Assembly: GCF_001070715.1 (NCBI RefSeq) | Contig: NZ_JVRR01000137.1 | Coordinates: 1-64,000, forward strand | Direction of reading: 5' to 3' | Source of the DNA: Streptococcus pseudopneumoniae | Lineage (GTDB): Bacteria > Bacillota > Bacilli > Lactobacillales > Streptococcaceae | DNA: 64,000 nucleotides | Shown here: positions 54,315 to 62,259 of the stretch, piece by piece | How the letters are laid out: each line of letters begins with the position of its first letter | How positions within the stretch are numbered: position 1 is the stretch's first letter | Program-made: the position numbers and the translations under genes | Notes under the pieces: model-generated | Databases searched by the model: none | Seen by the model: only the letters and a program-made list of their open reading frames with translations | What the model was told of the DNA's origin: nothing

Positions 54315-54374
54315 TGCTGGCTGGTGTGGCAATAGCCACGCCAGCACTTAACCCCCCGTATCTAACAGGGGGGT
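54315..54374. other. oriT: Tn916 origin of transfer region
   Basis: Between orf21 and orf20 lie two strong inverted repeats: TGCTGGC/GCCAGCA (54315-54346, with inner GTGGC/GCCAC) and ACCCCCC/GGGGGGT (54351-54374). The known Tn916 oriT maps between orf20 and orf21. The Orf20 relaxase nicks here with help from host integrase-class proteins in the model element. Confidence 0.8.
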
Positions 54375-54444
54375 ACAAATCGACAGGAAACAGTCAAAAA
54401 AACATTAGAAAATCCTTTGGTTACAAGGGATTTACAAAATTTCA

Positions 54445-54486
54445 GCGTATGTCAAATGGGCTTTAAAAGTTGACATACGCCTTTTT
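54445..54486 (+). terminator. Strong terminator-like hairpin before orf20
   Basis: GCGTATGTCAA at 54445-54455 pairs perfectly with TTGACATACGC at 54470-54480, followed by CTTTTT. It lies between oriT and orf20 and would cut transcription from orf21. Confidence 0.8.
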
Positions 54487-54503
54487 GATTGGAGGGATTT
54501 TTA

Positions 54504-55907
54504 CTGAATGAACAAACTTGGTTACAGCATTTAAAAGAAAAACGCTTGGCTTATGGACTATCTCAAAACCGTTTAGCTGTTGCGACTGGTATTACAAGGC
54601 AGTATCTAAGCGATATTGAAACAGGAAAAGTCAAGCCATCAGAGGATTTACAGCAGTCCCTTTGGGAAGCTCTGGAACGCTTCAATCCCGACGCTCCCCT
54701 TGAAATGCTGTTTGATTATGTAAGGATTCGCTTTCCGACAACAGACGTACAGCAGGTGGTCGAAAACATCTTACAACTGAAACTGTCCTATTTTCTTCAT
54801 GAGGACTATGGTTTCTATTCTTATTCAGAGCATTATGCTTTAGGCGACATATTCGTCCTTTGCTCCCATGAACTGGACAAAGGAGTTCTGGTGGAATTGA
54901 AAGGTCGTGGGTGCAGACAATTTGAAAGCTATCTTCTGGCACAACAAAGAAGCTGGTATGAGTTCTTTATGGACGTTTTGGTGGCTGGCGGTGTGATGAA
55001 ACGCCTTGACCTTGCCATTAACGATAAGACAGGGATTTTGAATATCCCTGTACTCACTGAAAAGTGCCAACAGGAAGAATGTATCTCCGTCTTCCGCAGT
55101 TTTAAAAGCTATCGCAGTGGCGAACTGGTACGCAAAGAGGAAAAGGAATGTATGGGAAACACCCTCTATATCGGTTCATTACAAAGTGAAGTTTATTTCT
55201 GTATCTATGAAAAGGACTACGAGCAGTACAAGAAAAATGATATTCCCATTGAAGACGCAGAAGTAAAAAACCGTTTTGAGATTCGATTGAAAAATGAGCG
55301 TGCCTATTATGCAGTCCGTGATTTACTCGTCTATGACAATCCAGAGCATACCGCCTTTAAAATTATCAATCGGTATATCCGTTTTGTAGATAAAGACGAT
55401 TCCAAACCTCGTTCTGATTGGAAACTGAATGAAGAATGGGCTTGGTTTATTGGGAACAATCGTGAACGATTAAAACTAACCACAAAACCAGAGCCTTACT
55501 CCTTCCAAAGGACGCTGAACTGGCTATCTCATCAAGTTGCCCCGACCTTAAAGGTTGCGATTAAACTTGATGAAATCAACCAGACGCAGGTTGTAAAAGA
55601 CATTCTCGACCATGCGAAACTGACAGACCGACACAAGCAGATTTTGAAGCAACAGTCAGTAAAAGAACAGGACGTGATAACAACAAAAAAAGGATATCTG
55701 TCAACCATACCAGTTGACAGATATCCAAAAAAAGATATAATGGGAGATAAGACGGTTCGTGTTCGTGCTGACTTGCACCATATCATAAAAATCGAAACAG
55801 CAAAGAATGGCGGAAACGTAAAAGAAGTTATGGAAATAAGACTTAGAAGCAAACTTAAGAGTGTGTTGATAGTGCATTATCTTAAAATTTTGTATAATAG
55901 GAATTGA
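54504..55907 (+). CDS. orf20: Tn916 Orf20 relaxase with a chimeric C-terminal tail
   Basis: Residues 1 to about 395 are the MobT-type Orf20 relaxase: an N-terminal XRE domain (SQNRLAVATGITRQYLSDIE) and a Rep_trans-like catalytic domain. After VITTKK the frame runs through a palindrome and then KKDIMGDKTVRVRADLHHII, which matches the omega repressor of plasmid pSM19035 up to NVKEVM, and ends in an unrelated tail. So the natural C terminus is replaced. The start is unusual: the ribosome binding site GGAGGG at 54491 fits CTG at 54504 (or the TTG at 54489, which would lie before that site); the nearby ATG at 54508 is out of frame. Whether the fusion still nicks oriT is unknown. Confidence 0.8.
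   Translation: MNEQTWLQHLKEKRLAYGLSQNRLAVATGITRQYLSDIETGKVKPSEDLQQSLWEALERFNPDAPLEMLFDYVRIRFPTTDVQQVVENILQLKLSYFLHEDYGFYSYSEHYALGDIFVLCSHELDKGVLVELKGRGCRQFESYLLAQQRSWYEFFMDVLVAGGVMKRLDLAINDKTGILNIPVLTEKCQQEECISVFRSFKSYRSGELVRKEEKECMGNTLYIGSLQSEVYFCIYEKDYEQYKKNDIPIEDAEVKNRFEIRLKNERAYYAVRDLLVYDNPEHTAFKIINRYIRFVDKDDSKPRSDWKLNEEWAWFIGNNRERLKLTTKPEPYSFQRTLNWLSHQVAPTLKVAIKLDEINQTQVVKDILDHAKLTDRHKQILKQQSVKEQDVITTKKGYLSTIPVDRYPKKDIMGDKTVRVRADLHHIIKIETAKNGGNVKEVMEIRLRSKLKSVLIVHYLKILYNRN
55692..55726. repeat. 35-bp palindrome at the left edge of the erm(B) segment
   Basis: GGATATCTGTCAAC (55692-55705) and GTTGACAGATATCC (55713-55726) are perfect inverted repeats around CATACCA. The 27 bases at 55700-55726 recur in inverted orientation at 57094-57120, at the other edge of the erm(B) segment. 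Confidence 0.85.
55727..55831 (+). pseudogene. Fragment of a plasmid omega repressor gene
   Basis: The bases encode KKDIMGDKTVRVRADLHHII and continue to NVKEVM, which I recognise as the central part of omega, the ribbon-helix-helix copy-control and partition regulator of pSM19035-like plasmids. The beginning and the last dozen or so residues are missing. It is read in frame with orf20. It shows that the erm(B) segment came from an inc18-type plasmid. Confidence 0.75.
55893..55898 (+). promoter_or_regulatory. -10 box of the erm(B) promoter
   Basis: TATAAT lies 58 bp before the leader peptide start. A possible -35 box TTGATA at 55866-55871 is spaced a rather long 21 bp away. Confidence 0.6.
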
Positions 55908-55955
55908 AGTTAAATTAGATGCTAAAAATTTGTAATTAAGAAGGAGGGATTCGTC

Positions 55956-56039
55956 ATGTTGGTATTCCAAATGCGTAATGTAGATAAAACATCTACTGTT
56001 TTGAAACAGACTAAAAACAGTGATTACGCAGATAAATAA
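55956..56039 (+). CDS. ermBL: erm(B) leader peptide (ErmBL)
   Basis: This is a 27-residue peptide beginning MLVFQMRNVDKTSTV, preceded by AGAAGGAGGG. Macrolide-bound ribosomes stall on this known leader and remodel the downstream hairpins (56040-56160) so that erm(B) is translated. The complete leader implies inducible, not constitutive, resistance. Confidence 0.9.
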   Translation: MLVFQMRNVDKTSTVLKQTKNSDYADK

Positions 56040-56163
56040 ATACGTTAGATTAATTCCTACCAGTGACTAATCTTATGACTTTTTAAACAGATAACTAAAA
56101 TTACAAACAAATCGTTTAACTTCTGTATTTGTTTATAGATGTAATCACTTCAGGAGAGATTAC

Positions 56164-56901
56164 ATGAACAAAAATATAAAATATTCTCAAAACTTTTTAA
56201 CGAGTGAAAAAGTACTCAACCAAATAATAAAACAATTGAATTTAAAAGAAACCGATACCGTTTACGAAATTGGAACAGGTAAAGGGCATTTAACGACGAA
56301 ACTGGCTAAAATAAGTAAACAGGTAACGTCTATTGAATTAGACAGTCATCTATTCAACTTATCGTCAGAAAAATTAAAACTGAATACTCGTGTCACTTTA
56401 ATTCACCAAGATATTCTACAGTTTCAATTCCCTAACAAACAGAGGTATAAAATTGTTGGGAATATTCCTTACCATTTAAGCACACAAATTATTAAAAAAG
56501 TGGTTTTTGAAAGCCGTGCGTCTGACATCTATCTGATTGTTGAAGAAGGATTCTACAAGCGTACCTTGGATATTCACCGAACACTAGGGTTGCTCTTGCA
56601 CACTCAAGTCTCGATTCAGCAATTGCTTAAGCTGCCAGCGGAATGCTTTCATCCTAAACCAAAAGTAAACAGTGTCTTAATAAAACTTACCCGCCATACC
56701 ACAGATGTTCCAGATAAATATTGGAAGCTATATACGTACTTTGTTTCAAAATGGGTCAATCGAGAATATCGTCAACTGTTTACTAAAAATCAGTTTCATC
56801 AAGCAATGAAACACGCCAAAGTAAACAATTTAAGTACCATTACTTATGAGCAAGTATTGTCTATTTTTAATAGTTATCTATTATTTAACGGGAGGAAATA
56901 A
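56164..56901 (+). CDS. erm(B): 23S rRNA adenine N6-methyltransferase Erm(B)
   Basis: This is the 245-residue dimethyltransferase that modifies A2058 of 23S rRNA and gives resistance to macrolides, lincosamides and streptogramin B. The sequence [20 protein letters not shown], the SAM motif [14 protein letters not shown], the substrate motif [10 protein letters not shown] and the C terminus [10 protein letters not shown] are those of Erm(B). RBS CAGGAGAGATTAC precedes the ATG and is expected to be hidden in the leader structure until induction. It is full length. Confidence 0.98.
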   Translation: MNKNIKYSQNFLTSEKVLNQIIKQLNLKETDTVYEIGTGKGHLTTKLAKISKQVTSIELDSHLFNLSSEKLKLNTRVTLIHQDILQFQFPNKQRYKIVGNIPYHLSTQIIKKVVFESRASDIYLIVEEGFYKRTLDIHRTLGLLLHTQVSIQQLLKLPAECFHPKPKVNSVLIKLTRHTTDVPDKYWKLYTYFVSKWVNREYRQLFTKNQFHQAMKHAKVNNLSTITYEQVLSIFNSYLLFNGRK

Positions 56902-56905
56902 TTCT

Positions 56906-57037
56906 ATGAGTCGCTTTTTTAAATTTGGAAAGTTACACGTTACTAAAGGGAATGGAGATAAATTATTAGATATACTACTGACAGCTTCCAAGAAGCTAAA
57001 GAGGTCCCTAGCGCCTACGGGGAATTTGTATCGATAA
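56906..57037 (+). CDS. Small protein downstream of erm(B)
   Basis: The 43-residue basic protein begins MSRFFKFGKLHVTKGNGDK, with GGGAGGAAATAATTC upstream, 4 bp after erm(B). This short frame is a regular companion of erm(B) on inc18-type plasmids and transposons. It may be the truncated start of a once longer gene. Function is unknown. Confidence 0.7.
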   Translation: MSRFFKFGKLHVTKGNGDKLLDILLTASKKLKRSLAPTGNLYR

Positions 57038-57093
57038 GGGGTACAAATTCCCACTAAGCGCTCGGGACCCCTTGTAGGAAAATGTCCTAAGTG

Positions 57094-57120
57094 GGATATC
57101 TGTCAACTGGTATGGTTGAC
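57094..57120. repeat. Inverted copy of the erm(B)-segment flanking repeat
   Basis: This stretch of 27 bases (GGATATCTGTCAACTGGTAT and continuation) is the exact reverse complement of 55700-55726. Together the copies bracket the omega-erm(B) segment. Confidence 0.85.
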
Positions 57121-57122
57121 TA

Positions 57123-57157
57123 AAAATACTTCCTACGAAAATGTAGGGGGTATTTTT
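57123..57157 (+). terminator. Terminator after the erm(B) segment
   Basis: AAAATAC and CCTAC (57122-57135) pair with GTAGG and GTATTTT (57143-57156), followed by more T. The mismatch of TT against GG interrupts the stem. It is read on the plus strand and lies against the transposase stop on the minus strand. Confidence 0.55.
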
Positions 57158-58532
57158 TTACGAAAAAATACAATCGATTCTTAAAAAGAAAAATTTTTGA
57201 TTGGCAAAACCATAACAAGTTCGTTTTAGGGTTTTGATTTTGCGATTGATGCCTTCTAAAGGACCATTAGAGTATTCAAATTTAGCGCTATTTAAGACAT
57301 ATTTTCTGTTTTGACGAAGGGTTTGAATAGCAGTATCCATTTCTGTATTGGTTTTTTGGTAGTCTAAGATGGTTGACTCTAGTAATTCACTATTGCGCTC
57401 GTTTAGGGCTTTCGTGATATCTTGGTAAGTTTGGTATACTTCAGCGAACTTGGAAAATTTACTAGTAATGAGATCAACAGCATTTTGGCGAGTCATATAT
57501 TGTTTAACGCCGCGAAGAAAAACTACTTCTTCAGGGTGAAGATCTTCAGCTTTTTTATGGAATAGCTTCCAATGTGACTTCATAATTTTATATTCTTGGC
57601 TCTGTTTATCAAGTTGCTTTAGGATAGAGATACGACAATTGTCCAAAGCGCGACCAGCTAATTGTACAAGGTGGAAGCGATCAATAATGATATTGGCATT
57701 AGGGAAAAGGCGATAGATAAAACTTTGATATTGAGCATTTAAATCAATTACAACTGATTGAACGCATTCGCGTTCGGCTTTTGAATAACGACTTTCAAAA
57801 TAATCAACAATGGTAGGTGATAGACGATCCTGTAACTTTGTGACAATTTGGTGGGTTTCAGCGTCACAACAGATAAAGGACATCACAGACTTAATTGAAC
57901 GAAACTCGTCAAAACATAGATGCTTAGGCAACTTAGCCACACGATAGTGTGGTTCCATGCGCTCTAAGATTGTTCGACGAACACTGCTAGGAGAGCAGTG
58001 ACACATTTCAGCAATAAGCTGACCAGATAAGCCTTTACGAGCTAAAAGCATGATTTGATTTTTGAGATCACTGGATAAGGTTTGATTTTCTTTGGTTAAA
58101 TTAGTAATAGCACCAAAAGTAGTATGGCATGATTTACATTTATAGCGTTGTTTACGAAGCTCTAGTTCATATCTTCTCCCATTTAAACTTGCCAGTCGTA
58201 CATGAGTTTTGCGAAAGCCATCCTTATTAACTGTGGGAAAGCCACAGTTACGACAACGATTAATCGGATAAGAAAGAGTAGCTGTTATTAGCGTTATATA
58301 CTCTTTAACAGAATCGTTGTTGTGTTCAGCTTCTTCAACAGAAATAATTTTAATATTTTTATCTTTAATTCCAAGAATATTTAGGATAGAATCATTATGG
58401 GACATTTGTTTAACCTTCTTTCATGATTTTTGTGGTGAATTGATTGTATAACGAGGGGACAGCAAATGTCCTCTTTTTTGTATAAAAAAATCTGGCATGG
58501 AATCTCTATCCATACCAGAAAGTGTATACCCC
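57147..58532 (-). mobile_element. ISL3-family element between erm(B) and orf19 (ends tentative)
   Basis: A complete ISL3-type transposase gene is enclosed by a possible terminal repeat GGGGTAT at 57147-57153 and its inverted copy ATACCCC at 58526-58532. That gives 1386 bp, a normal ISL3 size. The repeats are short and no 8-bp target duplication is evident, so the ends are uncertain. Region 58406-58584 otherwise holds a terminator-like hairpin (GAGGGGACA with TGTCCTC followed by six T, about 58454-58479) and the ribosome binding site of orf19. Confidence 0.5.
57158..58405 (-). CDS. ISL3-family transposase (second copy type)
   Basis: The 415-residue transposase has the ISL3 layout: zinc finger pairs CRNCGFPT near residue 50 and CKSCHTTF near residue 93, and a DDE core with CFDEFRS, VIDLNAQYQS, IIDRFHLVQ and GPLEGINRKIKTLKR. 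It is only distantly similar to the transposase at 35-1291, so the two are different insertion sequences. It reads opposite to the Tn916 transfer genes, and its insertion separates orf20 from orf19, which may reduce expression of the downstream transfer genes. Confidence 0.88.
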   Translation of the reverse strand: MSHNDSILNILGIKDKNIKIISVEEAEHNNDSVKEYITLITATLSYPINRCRNCGFPTVNKDGFRKTHVRLASLNGRRYELELRKQRYKCKSCHTTFGAITNLTKENQTLSSDLKNQIMLLARKGLSGQLIAEMCHCSPSSVRRTILERMEPHYRVAKLPKHLCFDEFRSIKSVMSFICCDAETHQIVTKLQDRLSPTIVDYFESRYSKAERECVQSVVIDLNAQYQSFIYRLFPNANIIIDRFHLVQLAGRALDNCRISILKQLDKQSQEYKIMKSHWKLFHKKAEDLHPEEVVFLRGVKQYMTRQNAVDLITSKFSKFAEVYQTYQDITKALNERNSELLESTILDYQKTNTEMDTAIQTLRQNRKYVLNSAKFEYSNGPLEGINRKIKTLKRTCYGFANQKFFFLRIDCIFS

Positions 58533-58584
58533 AAAAAAATAACTTAAATACAAATTCACTGCATACAGAAAGGAGAACATTTTT

Positions 58585-58806
58585 ATGAATTTTGGACAAA
58601 ACCTTTATAACTGGTTTCTATCAAATGCTCAATCACTGGTACTTTTAGCAATCGTTGTAATTGGCTTGTATCTTGGCTTCAAGCGTGAGTTTAGTAAACT
58701 GATTGGCTTTCTCATCATTGCGATTATTGCGGTGGGCTTGGTGTTCAACGCTGCTGGAGTAAAAGACATTTTATTAGAGCTATTTAATCGCATTATCGGT
58801 GCTTAA
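58585..58806 (+). CDS. orf19: Tn916 Orf19, small membrane protein
   Basis: The 73-residue protein has two hydrophobic helices (SLVLLAIVVIGLYLGF and LIGFLIIAIIAVGLVF). Its size and position match Tn916 Orf19, which belongs to the transfer channel (TcpB/VirB2-like place). RBS AGAAAGGAGAAC precedes the ATG. Confidence 0.88.
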   Translation: MNFGQNLYNWFLSNAQSLVLLAIVVIGLYLGFKREFSKLIGFLIIAIIAVGLVFNAAGVKDILLELFNRIIGA

Positions 58807-58922
58807 ATTAAACCGTTATTTTGTGGAATATAAGTGGTTTTCTTATGTTCCGCAAAAGAATGGTACACCAAACGAAGTGCGGTAGGGATTTTTGAATCTC
58901 TACAAAGAAAGGACGTGAACAC

Positions 58923-59420
58923 ATGGACGATATGCAAGTCTATATTGCCAACTTAGGTAAATACAATGAAGGAGAATTAGTCGGTGCTTGGTTTACCTTT
59001 CCCATTGATTTTGAAGAAGTCAAAGAGAAAATCGGCTTGAATGATGAATACGAGGAATACGCCATTCACGATTATGAGTTACCCTTTACGGTTGACGAAT
59101 ACACTTCTATTGGCGAACTCAATCGCCTATGGGAAATGGTATCGGAGTTGCCAGAGGAACTACAATCCGAGCTATCTGCTCTGCTCACTCATTTTTCAAG
59201 TATTGAGGAACTAAGCGAACATCAAGAGGATATTATCATTCACTCGGATTGTGATGATATGGCAGATGTCGCACGTTACTACATTGAAGAAACTGGAGTA
59301 TTGGGCGAAGTGCCAACCAGTCTTCAAAACTATATTGATTACGAATCCTATGGTCGTGATTTAGAAATTTCGGGAACTTTTATCACAACCAATTATGGGA
59401 TTTTTGAAATCGTCTATTGA
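58923..59420 (+). CDS. ardA: Antirestriction protein ArdA (Tn916 Orf18)
   Basis: The 165-residue, very acidic protein mimics DNA and binds type I restriction enzymes, protecting incoming DNA. Typical segments are YIANLGKYNEGELVGAWFTF and YAIHDYELPF. The fold of repeated acidic strands and helices explains the composition. AGAAAGGACGTG precedes the start. The 3' end is followed by orf17 after 13 bp. In this window it acts beside four C5 methyltransferases and a type II endonuclease. Confidence 0.93.
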   Translation: MDDMQVYIANLGKYNEGELVGAWFTFPIDFEEVKEKIGLNDEYEEYAIHDYELPFTVDEYTSIGELNRLWEMVSELPEELQSELSALLTHFSSIEELSEHQEDIIIHSDCDDMADVARYYIEETGVLGEVPTSLQNYIDYESYGRDLEISGTFITTNYGIFEIVY

Positions 59421-59433
59421 AAGGATTGATTCT

Positions 59434-59826
59434 ATGAAGAAAATACGAAGCTATACCAGTATTTGGTCTGTTGAGAAAGTGCTGTACTCCATCAACGATT
59501 TTAGACTTCCGTTTCCCATAACCTTTACGCAAATGACGTGGTTTGTCGTGTCACTGTTTGCGGTTATGATACTTGGCAACTTGCCACCTCTTTCCATGAT
59601 TGAGGGAGCATTTCTCAAATATTTTGGAATTCCTGTGGCTTTCACATGGTTTATGTCTACAAAAACCTTTGATGGTAAAAAGCCTTATGGATTTTTGAAG
59701 TCTGTCATTGCTTATGCACTGCGACCAAAGCTGACCTATGCAGGGAAAAAAGTAACCCTTGGCAGAAACCAGCCACAAGAAGCCATTACGACAGTTAGGA
59801 GTGAATTTTATGGCATATCCAATTAA
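59434..59826 (+). CDS. orf17: Tn916 Orf17, TcpE/PrgI-like membrane protein
   Basis: The 130-residue protein starts at the ATG at 59434 (AAAGGATTGATT upstream). It begins with basic KKIRSYTSIWSVEKVLYSIN and then has membrane segments near residues 32-50 and 58-75. Its place before the VirB4-like orf16, with a 17-bp overlap, is that of a VirB3/PrgI-like protein. Confidence 0.88.
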   Translation: MKKIRSYTSIWSVEKVLYSINDFRLPFPITFTQMTWFVVSLFAVMILGNLPPLSMIEGAFLKYFGIPVAFTWFMSTKTFDGKKPYGFLKSVIAYALRPKLTYAGKKVTLGRNQPQEAITTVRSEFYGISN

Positions 59827-62257
59827 ATACATTGAAAATAATCTGGTCTGGAATAAAGATGGCGAATGTTACGCCTATTATGAGCTTATTCCTTACAATT
59901 ACTCATTCCTAAGTCCAGAACAGAAAATACAAGTGCATGATTCTTTCAGACAGCTTATCGCACAAAATCGTGATGGCAAGATTCATGCTCTACAAATCAG
60001 TACAGAATCCAGCATACGTTCTGCACAAGAACGTTCCAAAGAGGAAGTAACTGGCAAACTCAAAGTAATTGCCTATGACAAAATCGACCAACAGACAGAC
60101 GCTTTAATATCCATGATTGGCGAAAATCAAGTGGACTACCGCTTCTTTATCGGCTTTAAGTTGCTTCTCAACGATCAAGAGTTTTCTATGAAAAGTCTTA
60201 CCGTTGAAGCCAAAAATGCTTTGTCTGATTTTGTCTATGATGTGAACCATAAGCTAATGGGCGATTTTGTCAGCATGAGTAATGATGAAATCCTGCGTTT
60301 TCAGAAGATGGAAAAGCTCTTGGAAAATAAAATCTCTCGTCGTTTCAAAATCCGTAGACTGGATAAGGACGACTTCGGCTATCTGATTGAACATCTTTAT
60401 GGACAGACAGGTACAGCTTATGAAGATTATGAGTACCATCTATCAAAGAAGAAGCTGGATAATGAAACGCTGATTAAATATTATGACCTTATTAAACCGA
60501 CCCGTTGTCTGGTGGAAGAAAAACAGCGATACCTAAAAATTCAACAGGAAGACGAAACCGTCTATGTGGCGTACTTTACCATCAACAGCATTGTCGGCGA
60601 ATTGGACTTTCCGTCCTCTGAAATCTTCTACTACCAGCAACAGCAATTTACATTCCCGATTGATACGTCAATGAATGTGGAAATTGTAGCGAATCGTAAA
60701 GCCCTATCTACTGTCCGCAATAAAAAGAAAGAACTGAAAGACTTGGATAACCACGCTTGGCAAAGTGATAATGAAACCAGCTCCAATGTGGCGGAAGCTC
60801 TGGAAAGTGTGAATGAGCTGGAAACCAATTTAGACCAAAGCAAGGAATCTATGTACAAGCTGTCTTATGTGGTAAGGGTATCAGCAAATGATCTTGACGA
60901 ACTCAAACGTCGTTGTAATGAAGTGAAAGATTTTTATGACGATTTAAGCGTAAAACTGGTACGACCATTTGGGGATATGCTCGGCTTACATGAAGAATTT
61001 TTACCTGCCAGCAAGCGTTATATGAATGATTATATTCAATACGTGACCTCTGATTTCCTCGCTGGTTTAGGTTTTGGTGCTACTCAAATGCTGGGGGAAA
61101 ATGAGGGGATTTATGTTGGCTACAGCTTAGATACTGGACGCAATGTCTATCTGAAACCTGCTCTTGCCAGTCAAGGGGTTAAGGGTTCAGTAACCAATGC
61201 GTTAGCGTCGGCTTTTGTTGGTTCGCTGGGTGGTGGTAAATCCTTTGCGAATAACCTTATCGTCTATTATGCGGTGCTTTATGGGGCACAAGCAGTGATT
61301 GTAGACCCAAAAGCAGAACGTGGCAGATGGAAAGAAACCTTGCCAGAGATTTCCCATGAAATCAATATCGTCACTCTGACTTCTGATGAGAAAAACAAAG
61401 GCTTACTTGACCCTTATGTGATTATGAAAAATCCCAAAGATTCTGAATCACTGGCTATTGATATTCTGACATTCCTTACGGGGATTTCCTCTCGTGATGG
61501 GGAACGCTTCCCAATCCTTAGAAAAGCCATTCGTGCAGTAACCAATAGTGAAGTACGAGGGTTGATGAAAGTGATTGAGGAATTACGGGTTGAGAATACG
61601 CCACTAAGTACCAGTATAGCCGACCATATCGAAAGTTTTACAGACTATGACTTTGCACATTTATTATTCAGTAATGGTTATGTGGAGCAGTCTATCAGCT
61701 TAGAAAAACAACTGAACATTATACAGGTTGCGGACTTGGTACTTCCCGACAAGGAAACTTCCTTTGAGGAATATACCACTATGGAGCTTTTATCCGTTGC
61801 TATGCTGATTGTCATTAGTACCTTTGCTTTAGACTTTATCCATACAGACCGAAGCATTTTCAAGATTGTAGATTTAGACGAAGCATGGAGCTTTTTACAG
61901 GTAGCACAAGGAAAAACACTATCTATGAAGCTGGTTCGGGCTGGTCGTGCTATGAACGCTGGGGTATATTTCGTGACCCAAAATACAGACGACCTCTTAG
62001 ATGAAAAACTGAAAAATAACCTCGGCTTAAAATTTGCATTTCGTTCCACTGACCTTAACGAGATTAAAAAGACCTTAGCCTTTTTTGGTGTAGACCCAGA
62101 GGACGAAAACAATCAGAAGCGATTGCGTGATTTGGAAAACGGGCAATGCCTTATCAGTGATTTATATGGTCGTGTCGGTGTGATACAGTTCCACCCTGTA
62201 TTTGAAGAACTGCTCCATGCCTTTGATACCAGACCACCTGTGCGAAAAGAGGTGTAA
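59810..62257 (+). CDS. orf16: Tn916 Orf16, VirB4-like conjugation ATPase
   Basis: The 815-residue ATPase starts at 59810 behind TTAGGAGTG. It has Walker A GSLGGGKSFANN near residue 471 and FKIVDLDEAWSFLQVA near residue 684 as the Walker B region, with FVTQNTDDLLDEKLKNN after it. It energises the Tn916 transfer channel and is the third VirB4-type ATPase in the window, belonging to a different branch from the other two. It overlaps orf17 by 17 bp. Confidence 0.93.
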   Translation: MAYPIKYIENNLVWNKDGECYAYYELIPYNYSFLSPEQKIQVHDSFRQLIAQNRDGKIHALQISTESSIRSAQERSKEEVTGKLKVIAYDKIDQQTDALISMIGENQVDYRFFIGFKLLLNDQEFSMKSLTVEAKNALSDFVYDVNHKLMGDFVSMSNDEILRFQKMEKLLENKISRRFKIRRLDKDDFGYLIEHLYGQTGTAYEDYEYHLSKKKLDNETLIKYYDLIKPTRCLVEEKQRYLKIQQEDETVYVAYFTINSIVGELDFPSSEIFYYQQQQFTFPIDTSMNVEIVANRKALSTVRNKKKELKDLDNHAWQSDNETSSNVAEALESVNELETNLDQSKESMYKLSYVVRVSANDLDELKRRCNEVKDFYDDLSVKLVRPFGDMLGLHEEFLPASKRYMNDYIQYVTSDFLAGLGFGATQMLGENEGIYVGYSLDTGRNVYLKPALASQGVKGSVTNALASAFVGSLGGGKSFANNLIVYYAVLYGAQAVIVDPKAERGRWKETLPEISHEINIVTLTSDEKNKGLLDPYVIMKNPKDSESLAIDILTFLTGISSRDGERFPILRKAIRAVTNSEVRGLMKVIEELRVENTPLSTSIADHIESFTDYDFAHLLFSNGYVEQSISLEKQLNIIQVADLVLPDKETSFEEYTTMELLSVAMLIVISTFALDFIHTDRSIFKIVDLDEAWSFLQVAQGKTLSMKLVRAGRAMNAGVYFVTQNTDDLLDEKLKNNLGLKFAFRSTDLNEIKKTLAFFGVDPEDENNQKRLRDLENGQCLISDLYGRVGVIQFHPVFEELLHAFDTRPPVRKEV

Positions 62258-62259
62258 AT

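Noticed and set aside
54281-54466. A 61-codon plus-strand frame across the end of orf21 and oriT
   Set aside because: It covers the oriT hairpins, has no ribosome binding site and low protein-like character.
59551-59832. A 93-codon minus-strand frame opposite orf17
   Set aside because: It is the complement of well-known Tn916 genes, with no start signal.
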